This document shows positions 1 to 8,881 of a stretch of 64,000 nucleotides of DNA, piece by piece. A model generated the notes under the pieces. It worked only from the letters and a program-made list of their open reading frames with translations. It ran no database searches and was not told where the DNA came from. A program made the translations under genes and the position numbers. The stretch comes from JBBSHE01 sp038253325 (GTDB lineage: Bacteria > Actinomycetota > Actinomycetes > Propionibacteriales > Nocardioidaceae). Numbering within the stretch: position 1 is the stretch's first letter; the number at the start of each line of letters is the position of its first letter. The stretch spans positions 1 to 64,000 of the forward strand of contig JBBSHE010000012.1 in NCBI GenBank assembly GCA_038253325.1, written 5' to 3'.

Positions 1-375
1 CACGAAGTTCTCCAGCAGGTGTTTGCGATGATCGACATCGAGGAATCAATGCTCGACCTGTCGGGTCGGGTCAACCCGGGGGCATCGGAGGAGGAGCTGG
101 TCGCGATCACGCAGCAGGCCGGATGTGATCACCTCGCCGAGCGGGCGCCGGTTCCGTCGCCCGATCCGCCGGAGGGATGCTCGGAGTGCCTGCGCGACGG
201 GACCGTCTGGGTGCACCTGCGGATCTGCCTCGGGTGCGGACACGTCGGTTGCTGTGACTCCTCGGTCGGTCGGCACGCAACCAGGCACTACGACGGGACC
301 CGGCACCCCGTCATGCAGAGCTTCGAGCCAGGAGAAGCTTGGCGCTGGTGCTACGTCGACGAGATCACCGGCTGA
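1..375 (+). CDS. C-terminal part of a protein ending in a UBP-type zinc finger (possibly a Na+/H+ antiporter)
   Basis: The reading frame is open from the first base, so the gene starts outside the window. The last 80 or so residues are a ubiquitin-hydrolase-type (zf-UBP) zinc finger: paired cysteines (CSEC), then CLGCGHVGC, then histidines in GRHATRHYDGTRHPV. The stretch before it (IDIEESMLDL) resembles the cytoplasmic tail of CPA1 Na+/H+ antiporters, which in actinobacteria may carry this finger. That link is inference because no membrane segment lies inside the window. A separate short zinc-finger protein starting at base 19 or 49 is the alternative. It ends 10 bases before hrpA. Confidence 0.7.
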   Translation, partial: HEVLQQVFAMIDIEESMLDLSGRVNPGASEEELVAITQQAGCDHLAERAPVPSPDPPEGCSECLRDGTVWVHLRICLGCGHVGCCDSSVGRHATRHYDGTRHPVMQSFEPGEAWRWCYVDEITG

Positions 376-385
376 TCGGTCTCTC

Positions 386-3300
386 ATGACGAACGGTGGT
401 CACCGGGCCGAACGGGCAGACCGCCGAGCGGCGCTCGGACCGATCGCGTACCCGCCCGACCTCCCGGTCGTCGAACGCCGGGCCGACATCGCCGCAGCGG
501 TCGCTGCGCACCAGGTGGTCATCGTGGCCGGGGAGACCGGTTCGGGAAAGACGACTCAGCTGCCGAAGATCTGCTTGGAAACCGGGCGTGGAGTCGCGGG
601 AATGATCGGCCACACCCAGCCGCGACGGATCGCGGCGCGGACCGTGGCGGAGCGGATTGCCGTAGAGCTCGGCAGTGAGCTCGGCGACGCCGTCGGGTTC
701 CAGGTACGTTTCACCGACCGCAGCGCCGATCAGACGCTGGTCAAGGTGATGACCGACGGGATCATGCTGAACGAGATCCAGCGCGATCCGGACCTCCACC
801 GCTACGACACGATCATCGTCGACGAGGCGCACGAGCGAAGCCTCAACATCGACTTCCTGCTCGGCTACCTCAAGCGCCTGTTGCCCCGGCGGCCGGACCT
901 GCGGCTGCTCATCACGTCGGCGACGATCGACCCGGAGCGGTTTTCCGCGCATTTCGCCGATCCGGACGGTCGAGGCGCCCCGATCGTGGAGGTCTCCGGC
1001 CGGACCTACCCGGTCGAGGTGCGCTACCGACCCGTCGAGGACGACCAGCCTTCGGGCATCGTGGCGGCGGTCCACGAGCTGATGACCGAAGGTCCCGGCG
1101 ACATTCTGGTCTTCGTCTCAGGCGAGCGCGAGATCCGTGACGCCGCGGATGCCCTGAGCGGGCTGACCCCGAGCCGAGTCACCGACGCGTTCGACGTTCT
1201 GCCGCTGTTCGCCCGACTGTCCGTCGCCGACCAGCACCGAGTCTTCCGTCCGCACGGCAAGCGGCGGGTCGTACTCGCGACAAACGTCGCCGAGACGTCC
1301 CTCACGGTCCCCGGCATCCGCTACGTCGTCGACACCGGGTACGCACGGATCTCCCGCTACAGTGCCCGGACAAAGGTGCAGCGGCTGCCGATCGAGCCGA
1401 TCTCGAAGGCCAGCGGCAGCCAACGGGCCGGCCGCTGCGGACGGGTTGCCGCCGGCGTCTGCATCCGGCTGTACTCGGAGGAGGACTTCGACGGGCGCCC
1501 TGAATACACCGACCCGGAGATCACGAGGACCAACCTCGCGTCGGTGATCTTGCAGATGACCGCGCTGCGACTCGGAACGGTTCAGGAGTTTCCCTTCATC
1601 GACCCACCCCAGACCCGCAACGTCGCCGCCGGGATCCAGGTTCTCCAGGAGCTCAACGCCGTCACCACGGAGCGAGGCGAGCAACGATTGACGCCACTCG
1701 GCCGGAAGCTGGCCCGGATCCCGATCGATCCTCGCCTGGGGCGGATGATTCTCGCCGCGGACGGGTACGGCTGCGTGCGGGAGATCTGCGTCCTCGCCGC
1801 CGCCCTGTCGATCCAGGACCCACGGGAGCGGCCCGTCGAGAAACAGGCCCAGGCCGACGCTGCGCATCGCCAGTTCGTCGACACGACGTCCGACTTCGCG
1901 ACCTGGCTGAACCTCTGGCGACACCTGCGCGACCAGCACAGGCAACTCGGCTCGAACCAGTTTCGCCGGATGTGCCGCGACTCGTACCTGAACCATCTCC
2001 GGGTCCGTGAGTGGCAGGACCTCAATGCGCAGCTGCGCCGAGCTGCGAAGTCGCTGCATCTGACCGTCAACGACGATCCAGCCGATGCTGACGCGATCCA
2101 CCAAGCCCTGCTCTCCGGGCTGTTGTCTCACGTCGGGATGCGGGATCCCGGACGCCGCGACTATCTGGGCGTCCGCAACACGCGGTTCGCGATCTTCCCC
2201 GGATCCGGGCTGTTCAAGAGCCAACCGGCATGGGTGATGTCGGCGGAGCTGGTCGAGACCTCGCGGCTGTGGGCACGGGTCAACGCGAGGATCCAGCCGG
2301 AGTGGGCCGAACGAGTCGGCGGCCACCTGCTGGTGCGCGGCTACAGCGAGCCGCACTGGGAGAAGAAGCGCGGCGAGGTGATGGCGTACGAGCGGGTGAC
2401 GTTGTACGGCCTGCCGATCGTCGCCCAGCGCAAGGTCGGGTACGGACGGATCGATGCCGCGTTGTCGCGCGAGTTGTTCATCCGGCACGCGCTCGTCGAG
2501 GGCGACTGGGAGACGCGGCACCCGTTTCTCCGCCACAACCAGCGTCTTCTCGACGAGGTGGGTGACCTCGAGGACCGCACCCGGCGGCGCGGGATCGTCG
2601 TCGACGACCACGCCGTTTTCGACCTCTACGACGCACGGATCCCGGCCGACGTGGTGTCCGCCCGGCACTTCGACGCCTGGTGGAAGCGCGCTCGACGCGA
2701 GCGACCGGGCCTGCTGACGTTCACAGCCGACCTGGTCACCAGTCCGGCCGCCGACCAGGTCGACCTGCAGGCCTACCCCGACGCCTGGCGGCACGACGAC
2801 GCGGAGTTCGACCTCGCGTACCGGTTCGAGCCCGGGGCACGTGACGACGGGGTCTCGATCGACATCCCGGTCGCAACCCTGGCGCAGCTCGACCCCGCCG
2901 AGTTCAGCTGGCCGGTTCCGGGACTTCGCCACGAGCTCGTGACGAGTCTGCTTCGCTCGTTGCCCAAGCCGCTGCGCGTCCAGGTCATTCCGGCGCCCGA
3001 CCACGCGAGGCGGTTCCTGGCGCACGTGACGCCGGGCGCCGAGCCTCTGCTGGACGCGCTCGAGCGCTATCTGCGCCGTGCCGTCGGCGTGGTCATCCCG
3101 CGTGCCAGCTGGGACCTCGACAAGGTTCCACGCCACCTGCGCTGGTCGTACCGGATCGTCGACGAGCATGGCGCGACCCTGGGCGCCGGCAAGGACCTCG
3201 GCAGCCTCCGGGACCAGTTCCTGCCCGCTGCGGCGGCGGAGATCTCGTCGGCGGCGAGCATGCTCGAACGCGAACGGGTGAGGTCGTTCGAACCGCTCCC

Positions 3301-4120
3301 GTCGACGTTCGAACAGACCCGCGCCGGACACCACGTCCGCGGCTATCCCGCCTACACCGTTGTCGACGGCACCGTGGCCGTACGGGTCTTCAGCACTCCC
3401 GCCGAGCAGGCGGTCGAACACCGCCGAGGACTGCGCCAGCTGATCGCGGAGTACGTCAAGTCTCCCGCGGCGGATCTGCTGGCGGCACTGTCCAACCAGC
3501 GGAGGCTGACGCTGGCGCTTGCTCCCCACTCCACGGTCAACGGGCTGCTCGACGACTGCTGGCTCTGCGTCGTCGACCATCAGCTCACGCAGTCAGACGG
3601 CCCGCCACGAACGCGCGACGCGTACGAGGCCGTTGTCGTAGCCGTTCGGGACCAGGGCCCGGCTCTGCTTGCCGAGCTGGTCGAACGCGTCGCCGTCGTC
3701 CTGACGGATGGGTACGAGATCGGACGACGGCTCTCCGGACGTGCAGAGCTCGCCGAGCTGCCCGCCCGGACGGACATGAAGAGGCAGCTCGACGGACTCG
3801 TCCACGCTGGGTTCGTCGTGCAGACCGGCTGGGACCGAATGAGCAGTCTGCGCCGCTACCTGGCGGGCATCGGACGCAGGCTCGACAAGCTTCCGTCGAA
3901 CATCGGCAACGATGCGCAGCTGATGGCACAGGTGCTCGCACTGCAAGACCAGTACGACGACCACGTCGCCGCGCTGTCTCCAGGCCGGCACCCTGGAGCC
4001 GGGTTGTGGGCGGTCCACTGGATGGTCGAGGAGCTGCGGGTCAGCCTGTTCGCCGAGCAGCTGGGTACGTCCGGCCCGGTGTCGGTCCAACGGGTACAGA
4101 AGGCCATCAGAGCATTGTGA
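386..4120 (+). CDS. hrpA: ATP-dependent RNA helicase HrpA (DEAH box)
   Basis: Cytoplasmic DEAH-box RNA helicase of 1244 residues, the normal size for HrpA. Visible motifs are Walker A GETGSGKTT (residues 49-57), the DEAH box (146-149), the SAT motif (LLITSATID) and motif VI (QRAGRCGR). The helicase-associated and OB-fold regions and the long HrpA-specific C-terminal domain follow. The frame is open back to base 125, but the ATG at 386 is preferred because it follows the preceding stop by 10 bases and the extra upstream residues are arginine/serine-rich shadow translation of the zinc-finger gene. No strong Shine-Dalgarno is seen, so coupling to the upstream gene is possible. Confidence 0.95.
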   Translation: MTNGGHRAERADRRAALGPIAYPPDLPVVERRADIAAAVAAHQVVIVAGETGSGKTTQLPKICLETGRGVAGMIGHTQPRRIAARTVAERIAVELGSELGDAVGFQVRFTDRSADQTLVKVMTDGIMLNEIQRDPDLHRYDTIIVDEAHERSLNIDFLLGYLKRLLPRRPDLRLLITSATIDPERFSAHFADPDGRGAPIVEVSGRTYPVEVRYRPVEDDQPSGIVAAVHELMTEGPGDILVFVSGEREIRDAADALSGLTPSRVTDAFDVLPLFARLSVADQHRVFRPHGKRRVVLATNVAETSLTVPGIRYVVDTGYARISRYSARTKVQRLPIEPISKASGSQRAGRCGRVAAGVCIRLYSEEDFDGRPEYTDPEITRTNLASVILQMTALRLGTVQEFPFIDPPQTRNVAAGIQVLQELNAVTTERGEQRLTPLGRKLARIPIDPRLGRMILAADGYGCVREICVLAAALSIQDPRERPVEKQAQADAAHRQFVDTTSDFATWLNLWRHLRDQHRQLGSNQFRRMCRDSYLNHLRVREWQDLNAQLRRAAKSLHLTVNDDPADADAIHQALLSGLLSHVGMRDPGRRDYLGVRNTRFAIFPGSGLFKSQPAWVMSAELVETSRLWARVNARIQPEWAERVGGHLLVRGYSEPHWEKKRGEVMAYERVTLYGLPIVAQRKVGYGRIDAALSRELFIRHALVEGDWETRHPFLRHNQRLLDEVGDLEDRTRRRGIVVDDHAVFDLYDARIPADVVSARHFDAWWKRARRERPGLLTFTADLVTSPAADQVDLQAYPDAWRHDDAEFDLAYRFEPGARDDGVSIDIPVATLAQLDPAEFSWPVPGLRHELVTSLLRSLPKPLRVQVIPAPDHARRFLAHVTPGAEPLLDALERYLRRAVGVVIPRASWDLDKVPRHLRWSYRIVDEHGATLGAGKDLGSLRDQFLPAAAAEISSAASMLERERVRSFEPLPSTFEQTRAGHHVRGYPAYTVVDGTVAVRVFSTPAEQAVEHRRGLRQLIAEYVKSPAADLLAALSNQRRLTLALAPHSTVNGLLDDCWLCVVDHQLTQSDGPPRTRDAYEAVVVAVRDQGPALLAELVERVAVVLTDGYEIGRRLSGRAELAELPARTDMKRQLDGLVHAGFVVQTGWDRMSSLRRYLAGIGRRLDKLPSNIGNDAQLMAQVLALQDQYDDHVAALSPGRHPGAGLWAVHWMVEELRVSLFAEQLGTSGPVSVQRVQKAIRAL

Positions 4121-4190
4121 TCGGCGACCCGGGCCGCTGACTCTCGACAACCGGGGGAGCGTCCTTCCGGCAACTGGCGAAGACAGCTTG

Positions 4191-4706
4191 TCAGCGGGAC
4201 AGGGCCAGTGGTTCGGCGGTGGTGAGCGCAAGGAGAGAAGTCGAGGAGAGCAGCAGCTTGCTTGCGCGGATCCCGCTGCCGATGATCACCTCGCCCGCGT
4301 CGACGACGGCGAGGTCGATGAGCACGGGCCATCCTTCGGGCAGTCCGATCGGCGTGATTCCGCCGTACTCCATACCGCTGAGCCCGACGGCCTGGTCCTG
4401 CGACGCAAACGACGCCTTGCGTGCACCGAGCCGACGCCGGACCACCCCGTTCACGTCGGCCTGCATCGTTGCCAGCACCATCACCGCCGCGTACGTCGTC
4501 ACGTCGCCGCGTCGTCCGGAGACGATCACGCAGTTCGCGCTGTGATCGAGCGGCACGCCGTAGTAGGCACACAGAGCCGCCGTGTCGGCCAGAGCCGGGT
4601 CGATCTCGGCAACCCGGACGTCCGGCAGCCGGGTGACCACCGGACGAACCGGGTCGCCGACGAGATCGAGCCGCGCGTTGACCGGCAACCAGTGCAGGTA
4701 GGGCAT
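4191..4706 (-). CDS. YbaK/prolyl-tRNA synthetase-associated domain protein
   Basis: A 171-residue single-domain protein of the YbaK/INS family, whose members hydrolyse mischarged aminoacyl-tRNAs. Recognisable parts are the segments around CVIVSGRRGDVTTYAAV, VVRRRLGARKASFAS and YGGITPIGLPEGWPVLID. The last is the conserved GGxxPxG loop of the fold. The substrate tRNA cannot be read from sequence. The ATG at 4706 shares its A with the stop of the upstream MFS gene (TGATG), so it is translationally coupled and is the last gene of a TetR-MFS-YbaK operon. Confidence 0.85.
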   Translation of the reverse strand: MPYLHWLPVNARLDLVGDPVRPVVTRLPDVRVAEIDPALADTAALCAYYGVPLDHSANCVIVSGRRGDVTTYAAVMVLATMQADVNGVVRRRLGARKASFASQDQAVGLSGMEYGGITPIGLPEGWPVLIDLAVVDAGEVIIGSGIRASKLLLSSTSLLALTTAEPLALSR

Positions 4707-6298
4707 CAGACGATCGGGAGACCTTCGGGTGCACCGTCGGTCGAGAGCTCCTCGTGTCGGACGTTCATGAACGCCCAAACGATCAGCGATCCGACTAACA
4801 TCATGCCGGCGCCAACGACGAATGCGGTACGACCGCCGTAGGCGATCGCCACCAGCTTCACCTTCTCTCCGAGAGGCACGAGCGCAGCCCTGACCTTGTC
4901 CGGGTCTGCGGCGTTGCTGCCGAGCCCCGCGATCACCTTCTGCTTGGCAGTCTCGAACGCCGCCGTGAGCTGTGGCTTCTTGGGGTTGGACGCGTGCACC
5001 GCGACCGTGCTCAAGATCGCCAGGCCGAGCGCGGCACCGACCTGCTGCATCGCGTTGAGGACTCCGGAGCCGATTCCGGCGTCCTCCGGCGCCACCCCAT
5101 GGACCGCGGTCAGCGTCAGAGGTACGAAGACCCAACCCATGCCGAACGACATCACCAAGATCCATGGCAGCAGACCGGTGACGTAACCAGAGCTGGTTCC
5201 CAGTGTCGCGATGTCCACGTTGAATCGGCTGAACCCAAAGATTCCGATGCTTGCGAGCAGTGTTCCCACGCCAGCCAGGAAGCGCGGATCGACCTTCATC
5301 ATCAGTGTCGACGCGAGCTGCGCCGATACGACGATGCCGGCACTGAACGGCAGGAAGGCGAGCCCGGCGCGCAATGGCGTGTAGCCCAGCGGACCCTGCA
5401 CCGTCTGGCTGAGGAAGTAGAACATCGCGAACATCGCCGCCGGGATGATCATCATCACCGCGAAGCTCACGGCCCGGGTGCGGTGGGTCAGGATGTGGAA
5501 CGGCATCAAAGGAGCTGCGGTGCGAGACTCGATCAGCAAGAAGACGCCGATCAGGACGACACCGGCGGCGAGGGTCACCAGCGTGGTGCCGTTGCTCCAT
5601 GACGTGCTGGCAGCGTGGGTGAAGCCGTACACGAGCGAAACCAGGCCAAGCGTGCCCGTTATCGCGCCGGGGAAGTCGAACGAGCCGCGCTTCCGGACGC
5701 CCTCGGCGAGGAAGAGCGGAGAGAGTGCCGCGGCGGCGAAGCCGATCGGCAGGTTGATCAGCAGCGTCCAGCGCCAGGAGTACTCAGTCAGCCAGCCGCC
5801 CAGGATCAGGCCGACCGCGGCCCCCGCACCGGACATCGCGGCGTACACCGCGAAGGCGCGGTTGCGCTCCTTGCCTGCCGGGAAGGTCGTGGTGATCAGC
5901 GACAGGGCGGTGGGCGAGGCGATTGCGGCGCCGACGCCCTGCAATGCCCGGGCAGCGAGCAGCATGCTCGAGTCCTGGGCGAGTCCGCCGAGAAGTGAGG
6001 CGACCGAAAAGATCATCAGTCCGCCCATGAAGACCCGACGGCGGCCGAGCAGGTCACCCATCCGGCCGCCGAGCAGCAGTAGCCCGCCGAAGGCGAGCGT
6101 GTAACCGGTGATGATCCAGGAGCGTCCGCTCTCGGAGAAGTTCAGGTCCTTGGCGATGAACGGCAGCGCGATGTTGACCACGGTCCCATCGAGCACGACC
6201 ATCAGCTGCGCGACCGAGATGATCGTCAAGGCGATGCCGAGATGGCGATGCCCGTTCTCGGTGCGCGCGGGATCGGCGGTTTCGACGTTGGATGTCAT
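4706..6298 (-). CDS. MFS drug:H+ antiporter, DHA2 (EmrB/QacA) type
   Basis: 530-residue, 14-helix major facilitator of the DHA2 family, exporting toxic compounds with proton antiport. Early signature segments are QLMVVLDGTVVNIALP (motif D1, helix 1) and GGRMGDLLGRRRVFM (motif A, loop 2-3), with GAAVGLILGGWL near helix 5 (motif C-like). It starts with ATG 12 bases after the TetR stop on the same strand, with a purine-rich ribosome site (AGGAAATCCGA). The adjacent TetR gene and operator make local repression by that regulator likely. The exported substrate is unknown. Confidence 0.9.
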   Translation of the reverse strand: MTSNVETADPARTENGHRHLGIALTIISVAQLMVVLDGTVVNIALPFIAKDLNFSESGRSWIITGYTLAFGGLLLLGGRMGDLLGRRRVFMGGLMIFSVASLLGGLAQDSSMLLAARALQGVGAAIASPTALSLITTTFPAGKERNRAFAVYAAMSGAGAAVGLILGGWLTEYSWRWTLLINLPIGFAAAALSPLFLAEGVRKRGSFDFPGAITGTLGLVSLVYGFTHAASTSWSNGTTLVTLAAGVVLIGVFLLIESRTAAPLMPFHILTHRTRAVSFAVMMIIPAAMFAMFYFLSQTVQGPLGYTPLRAGLAFLPFSAGIVVSAQLASTLMMKVDPRFLAGVGTLLASIGIFGFSRFNVDIATLGTSSGYVTGLLPWILVMSFGMGWVFVPLTLTAVHGVAPEDAGIGSGVLNAMQQVGAALGLAILSTVAVHASNPKKPQLTAAFETAKQKVIAGLGSNAADPDKVRAALVPLGEKVKLVAIAYGGRTAFVVGAGMMLVGSLIVWAFMNVRHEELSTDGAPEGLPIV

Positions 6299-6309
6299 TC
6301 GGATTTCCT

Positions 6310-6942
6310 CTACTTCTTGTGTGAACGTGTTCGATGAGCCTGGTGGAGGACGGCCGGCATCACGACGGTGTCGACCACTTCGGCGACGGTCTGTGGCGTC
6401 ACGTCTTCACCCATCACGAATGCCTGGAGCAGACAGACCGCGGGCAGGACGTTGACCACGCAGTCGATGTCGATGTCGGCGGGAACCTCGCCGCGGGCGA
6501 TGGCTCGCTCGAAGATGCTGCGTTGGCGTGCGGCGCGCTCGGCGACGAACTGACTGCGAAACGCGGTGGCGAACTCCTTGTCGTGCTGGATTGCCGTCAC
6601 GATATTGCCGAGCACCGACAGTCCGAACTCGTCGGTGACACCACCGGCATCGCACGCTGCGGCGATCAAGTCTGTGCGCAGCGACCCGGTGTCCGCCAAC
6701 GGTTTTTCGTGGCGCGCCCGCATCTGGTTGAGCGCCTCGATCACGAGTTCGGCCTTGGACGACCAGCGACGGTAGAGCGTCGCCTTGCTCGCCCGTGCGG
6801 CGGACGCGATCGCGTCCATCGTCAGCTTGTCGTAGCCGACCAGCCCGAGCAGCTGAAGTGCTGCTGTGAGAATCTCCTCCTCGCGCTCACCCTCGACGCG
6901 CGGTCGGGGGACCGCGCTCGGTTCCGGAACGGCAGGGGGCAT
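6310..6942 (-). CDS. TetR/AcrR family regulator of the adjacent efflux operon
   Basis: 210-residue TetR repressor. The N-terminal helix-turn-helix is clear (EILTAALQLLGLVGYDKLT, then ASKATLYRRWSSKAELV). The C-terminal two thirds is a ligand-binding all-helical domain. A longer frame starts at a TTG at 6963, but the ATG at 6942 has an AAGG ribosome site about 10 bases upstream, while the TTG has none. It is the first gene of the operon with the MFS and YbaK genes. A perfect palindrome 26 bases upstream of the ATG is the likely autoregulatory operator. Confidence 0.9.
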   Translation of the reverse strand: MPPAVPEPSAVPRPRVEGEREEEILTAALQLLGLVGYDKLTMDAIASAARASKATLYRRWSSKAELVIEALNQMRARHEKPLADTGSLRTDLIAAACDAGGVTDEFGLSVLGNIVTAIQHDKEFATAFRSQFVAERAARQRSIFERAIARGEVPADIDIDCVVNVLPAVCLLQAFVMGEDVTPQTVAEVVDTVVMPAVLHQAHRTRSHKK

Positions 6943-6967
6943 TTCGGCGTACCTTGTGATCAAGTGA

Positions 6968-6984
6968 AACGAAACCGTTTCGTT
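6968..6984. promoter_or_regulatory. Palindromic operator, probable TetR binding site
   Basis: AACGAAAC-C-GTTTCGTT is a perfect 8-1-8 palindrome directly upstream of the TetR start. The size, symmetry and position are typical of autoregulating TetR repressors of efflux pumps. The binding protein is inferred from adjacency. It could also act on the ZIP gene, whose start lies about 150 bases away on the other strand. Confidence 0.75.
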
Positions 6985-7079
6985 CCATCAGCCGCCACGG
7001 TAGCCGTGCCCCCGCCGGGCGACAACGCCATCCGCCGTGGCCTTCGTCACACCAGATTTCCGCAGGGGTTGCGGAGCCC

Positions 7080-7110
7080 GGAGGGTTAGGTAAGACTTAC
7101 CTGACCCTCC
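7080..7110. promoter_or_regulatory. 31-base dyad containing a DtxR/IdeR-like iron box, upstream of ZIP transporter
   Basis: Two 15-base arms around a single central base match except for one T/C position. The inner 19 bases, TTAGGTAAGACTTACCTGA (7086-7104), match the DtxR/IdeR consensus TTAGGTTAGGCTAACCTAA as I recall it at 15 of 19 positions. It lies 22 bases before the ZIP start codon. Control by an iron- or manganese-responsive DtxR-family repressor is inferred. The dyad could also fold as RNA, with a stem of about 14 pairs. Confidence 0.65.
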
Positions 7111-7132
7111 GGTTGGAATGGAGTAGCGCCCG

Positions 7133-8002
7133 ATGGATTTGTCCACCACCCTGTTGCTCGGCTTCATTGCCGGAGTGACGATCGTCATCGGCCTCCCGAT
7201 CGGGCGCCTGCGTCGACCGAGACCGTCGTTGAAGCTGTTCTTGAACGCGACCGCCGTCGGCATCTTGCTCTTCCTGGTCTGGGACGTGCTGAGCGCTGGG
7301 TGGGAACCCGTCGACGCCGCGCTCGTCGCGGTACACGACCACAGCGGCGGTCTGGGGCCGGTGTTCGGGTACGGGACGTTGTTCGCCGTCGGCCTGTCAG
7401 TGGGCCTGCTGTCGCTCGTTGCCTATGATCGCTACCTCAATCGCACGCTGGTCCGGGCCCACAACGGTCCAGGCGCCATGTCCGTGCACGAACGGCCCGC
7501 CGGTGTCCGTGGCGTCGCGAGCTGGTCGCCGGCAAGGCGGCTCGCACTGTTGATCGCGGTCGGGATCGGCCTGCACAACTTCGCCGAAGGTCTGGCCATC
7601 GGTCACTCCGCGGCTCGGAATGAGGTCGCTCTGGCGACGGTGCTGGTGATCGGTTTCGCTCTGCACAACGCCACGGAAGGGTTTGGGATCGTCGCTCCGC
7701 TGGCCGCCGACAGCGACGCCGACGGAACAGTTCGCCGGCCAAGCTGGCTGTTCCTGCTCGCGATGGCACTGATCGGCGGAGGACCGACGTTCGTCGGTAC
7801 CGCGGTCGGGCACGGGTTCACCAGCGAGGCGATGTCCGTCGTGTTCCTCACCCTCGCCGCTGGGTCGATCATCTATGTGATCTGCCAGCTGCTGGGCATC
7901 GCGGCGAAGTCGCGGCGAGCCGATCTGCTCGCTTACGGCCTCTTGGTCGGCATGCTCGCGGGCTTCGCGACCGACGCGATCGTGACGGCGGCCGGCGCCT
8001 GA
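7133..8002 (+). CDS. ZIP family divalent metal transporter
   Basis: 289-residue inner-membrane protein with about eight hydrophobic segments and the two ZIP signature helices, HNFAEGLAIG and HNATEGFGIV, whose His/Glu residues coordinate the transported divalent metal. The His-containing loop (VHDHSGG) is short compared with eukaryotic ZIPs. ATG at 7133 has a GGAG site nine bases upstream. It stands alone between divergent and non-coding DNA. The iron-box-like dyad just upstream suggests repression by metal. Metal specificity (Fe, Mn or Zn) is not readable. Confidence 0.9.
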   Translation: MDLSTTLLLGFIAGVTIVIGLPIGRLRRPRPSLKLFLNATAVGILLFLVWDVLSAGWEPVDAALVAVHDHSGGLGPVFGYGTLFAVGLSVGLLSLVAYDRYLNRTLVRAHNGPGAMSVHERPAGVRGVASWSPARRLALLIAVGIGLHNFAEGLAIGHSAARNEVALATVLVIGFALHNATEGFGIVAPLAADSDADGTVRRPSWLFLLAMALIGGGPTFVGTAVGHGFTSEAMSVVFLTLAAGSIIYVICQLLGIAAKSRRADLLAYGLLVGMLAGFATDAIVTAAGA

Positions 8003-8119
8003 CCAGCCGTCCCCGCCCCGGTCCCGCCCGATCTCGAGCGGGCCGCACTCGACGACTTGCCCGGGTCTGTCTGATCGCGTAGCGTCGCACCGTCTCCCGG
8101 GCATTGGGAGACGCCTCGC

Positions 8120-8295
8120 TGGTACGCCGAGTCCTGCCCGCCAGCCAGGCACCGAGACACCTCGGGCAGGAGCGGGGGACCCGTGACCGGCGGAACGCGA
8201 CGAGCGGTCCGCCTAGGGGTGAAGCTGGCGCGACAGGGGTCGCACAGCCGGGCACGCTTTCCAGCCCGAACCCGACAGCTCACTTCGTAGGCGCA
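8120..8295 (+). promoter_or_regulatory. ydaO/yuaA c-di-AMP riboswitch upstream of rpf
   Basis: The 306 bases between the ZIP gene and rpf carry the conserved ydaO-type blocks in order: CGCCGAGTCCTGCC near 8125, GGGGGACCC near 8174, CTAGGGGTGAAGC near 8213, and the 3' block CCCGAACCCGACAGCTCAC followed by TTCGTAGGCG, ending at about 8293. The element is the classical c-di-AMP sensor found before rpf and cell-wall hydrolase genes in actinobacteria, where ligand binding turns expression off. It ends about 15 bases before the rpf start codon. Upstream of 8120 I see nothing recognisable. Confidence 0.93.
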
Positions 8296-8308
8296 GGGAA
8301 GGTACTCC

Positions 8309-8800
8309 ATGGCCTACTCGGCACGCCACCGTTCCAACCGGCGCACCTACCTGCGCCGCAGCGCGGCGGCCATCGCCGCCGTCGCGGCGATCGCCGCACC
8401 GACGTCGTCCAGCGTGACATCCGCGGACGCGGCGAGCGGAACCACGTGGGACCGGCTCGCCGCGTGTGAGTCCGGCGGCAACTGGCACATCAACACCGGC
8501 AACGGTTTCTACGGCGGCGTGCAGTTCAGCGCCGGTACGTGGATCGCGTACGGCGGCGGAAGGTATGCGCCGCGTGCCGACCTTGCCACCCGCGCCCAGC
8601 AGATCACGATCGCCGAACGTGTTCTGAAGGGGCAGGGCTGGCACGCCTGGCCGGCATGCTCGGCCCGGCTGGGTCTGACGGCCGCCGACGCCCGCGCCGT
8701 CGACCGCAAGCTCGATGCCCACCGGGTCGGAGCTCACCACTATCGCCAGCAGCCAGCCAGAGCTCCCGTCGGCGGCGAGCACAAGATCAGCCTCAAGTAG
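8309..8800 (+). CDS. Secreted resuscitation-promoting factor-like transglycosylase
   Basis: 163-residue exported protein. It has a twin-arginine-rich, alanine-rich signal region (residues 1 to about 42, cleavage near ADAA), then the Rpf domain beginning TTWDRLAACESGGNWHI. The Glu in ACESGGNW is the catalytic lysozyme-like residue, and the pair of domain cysteines is present. No LysM or G5 domain is attached, so this is the short single-domain form. It cleaves peptidoglycan to promote regrowth of dormant cells. The ATG follows a GGAAGG site and the c-di-AMP riboswitch. Confidence 0.93.
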   Translation: MAYSARHRSNRRTYLRRSAAAIAAVAAIAAPTSSSVTSADAASGTTWDRLAACESGGNWHINTGNGFYGGVQFSAGTWIAYGGGRYAPRADLATRAQQITIAERVLKGQGWHAWPACSARLGLTAADARAVDRKLDAHRVGAHHYRQQPARAPVGGEHKISLK

Positions 8801-8820
8801 TCGAAGTCCCGCCGCCGCTT

Positions 8821-8881
8821 ACGACGGCCAACGTTCGCTGACGCGGCACTAGCGGGCGTTCGCTGACCCGGCACTAGCGGG
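8821..8881. repeat. Tandem pair of a 25-base unit, with one copy of a dispersed intergenic repeat
   Basis: A 25-base unit occurs twice head to tail (8832-8856 and 8857-8881) with one substitution. Its core is GCTGACSCGGCACTAGCGGG. The 34 bases at 8821-8854 also match 41434-41467 at 30 of 34 positions. The second unit contains the TAG stop codon of the opposing lipoprotein gene. No coding role is seen. It may be a small repetitive extragenic element. Confidence 0.75.

Noticed and set aside
125..385. Upstream extension of hrpA in the same frame
   Set aside because: Overlaps the zinc-finger gene in a different frame and has no helicase-like sequence.
1118..3580. 820-codon minus-strand frame inside hrpA
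   Set aside because: Product is Arg/Asp/Val-rich without any motif, and the opposite frame encodes all HrpA motifs; a GC-bias shadow.
8832..8881. Tandem repeat considered as CRISPR
   Set aside because: Two adjacent 25-base units without spacers and no cas genes.
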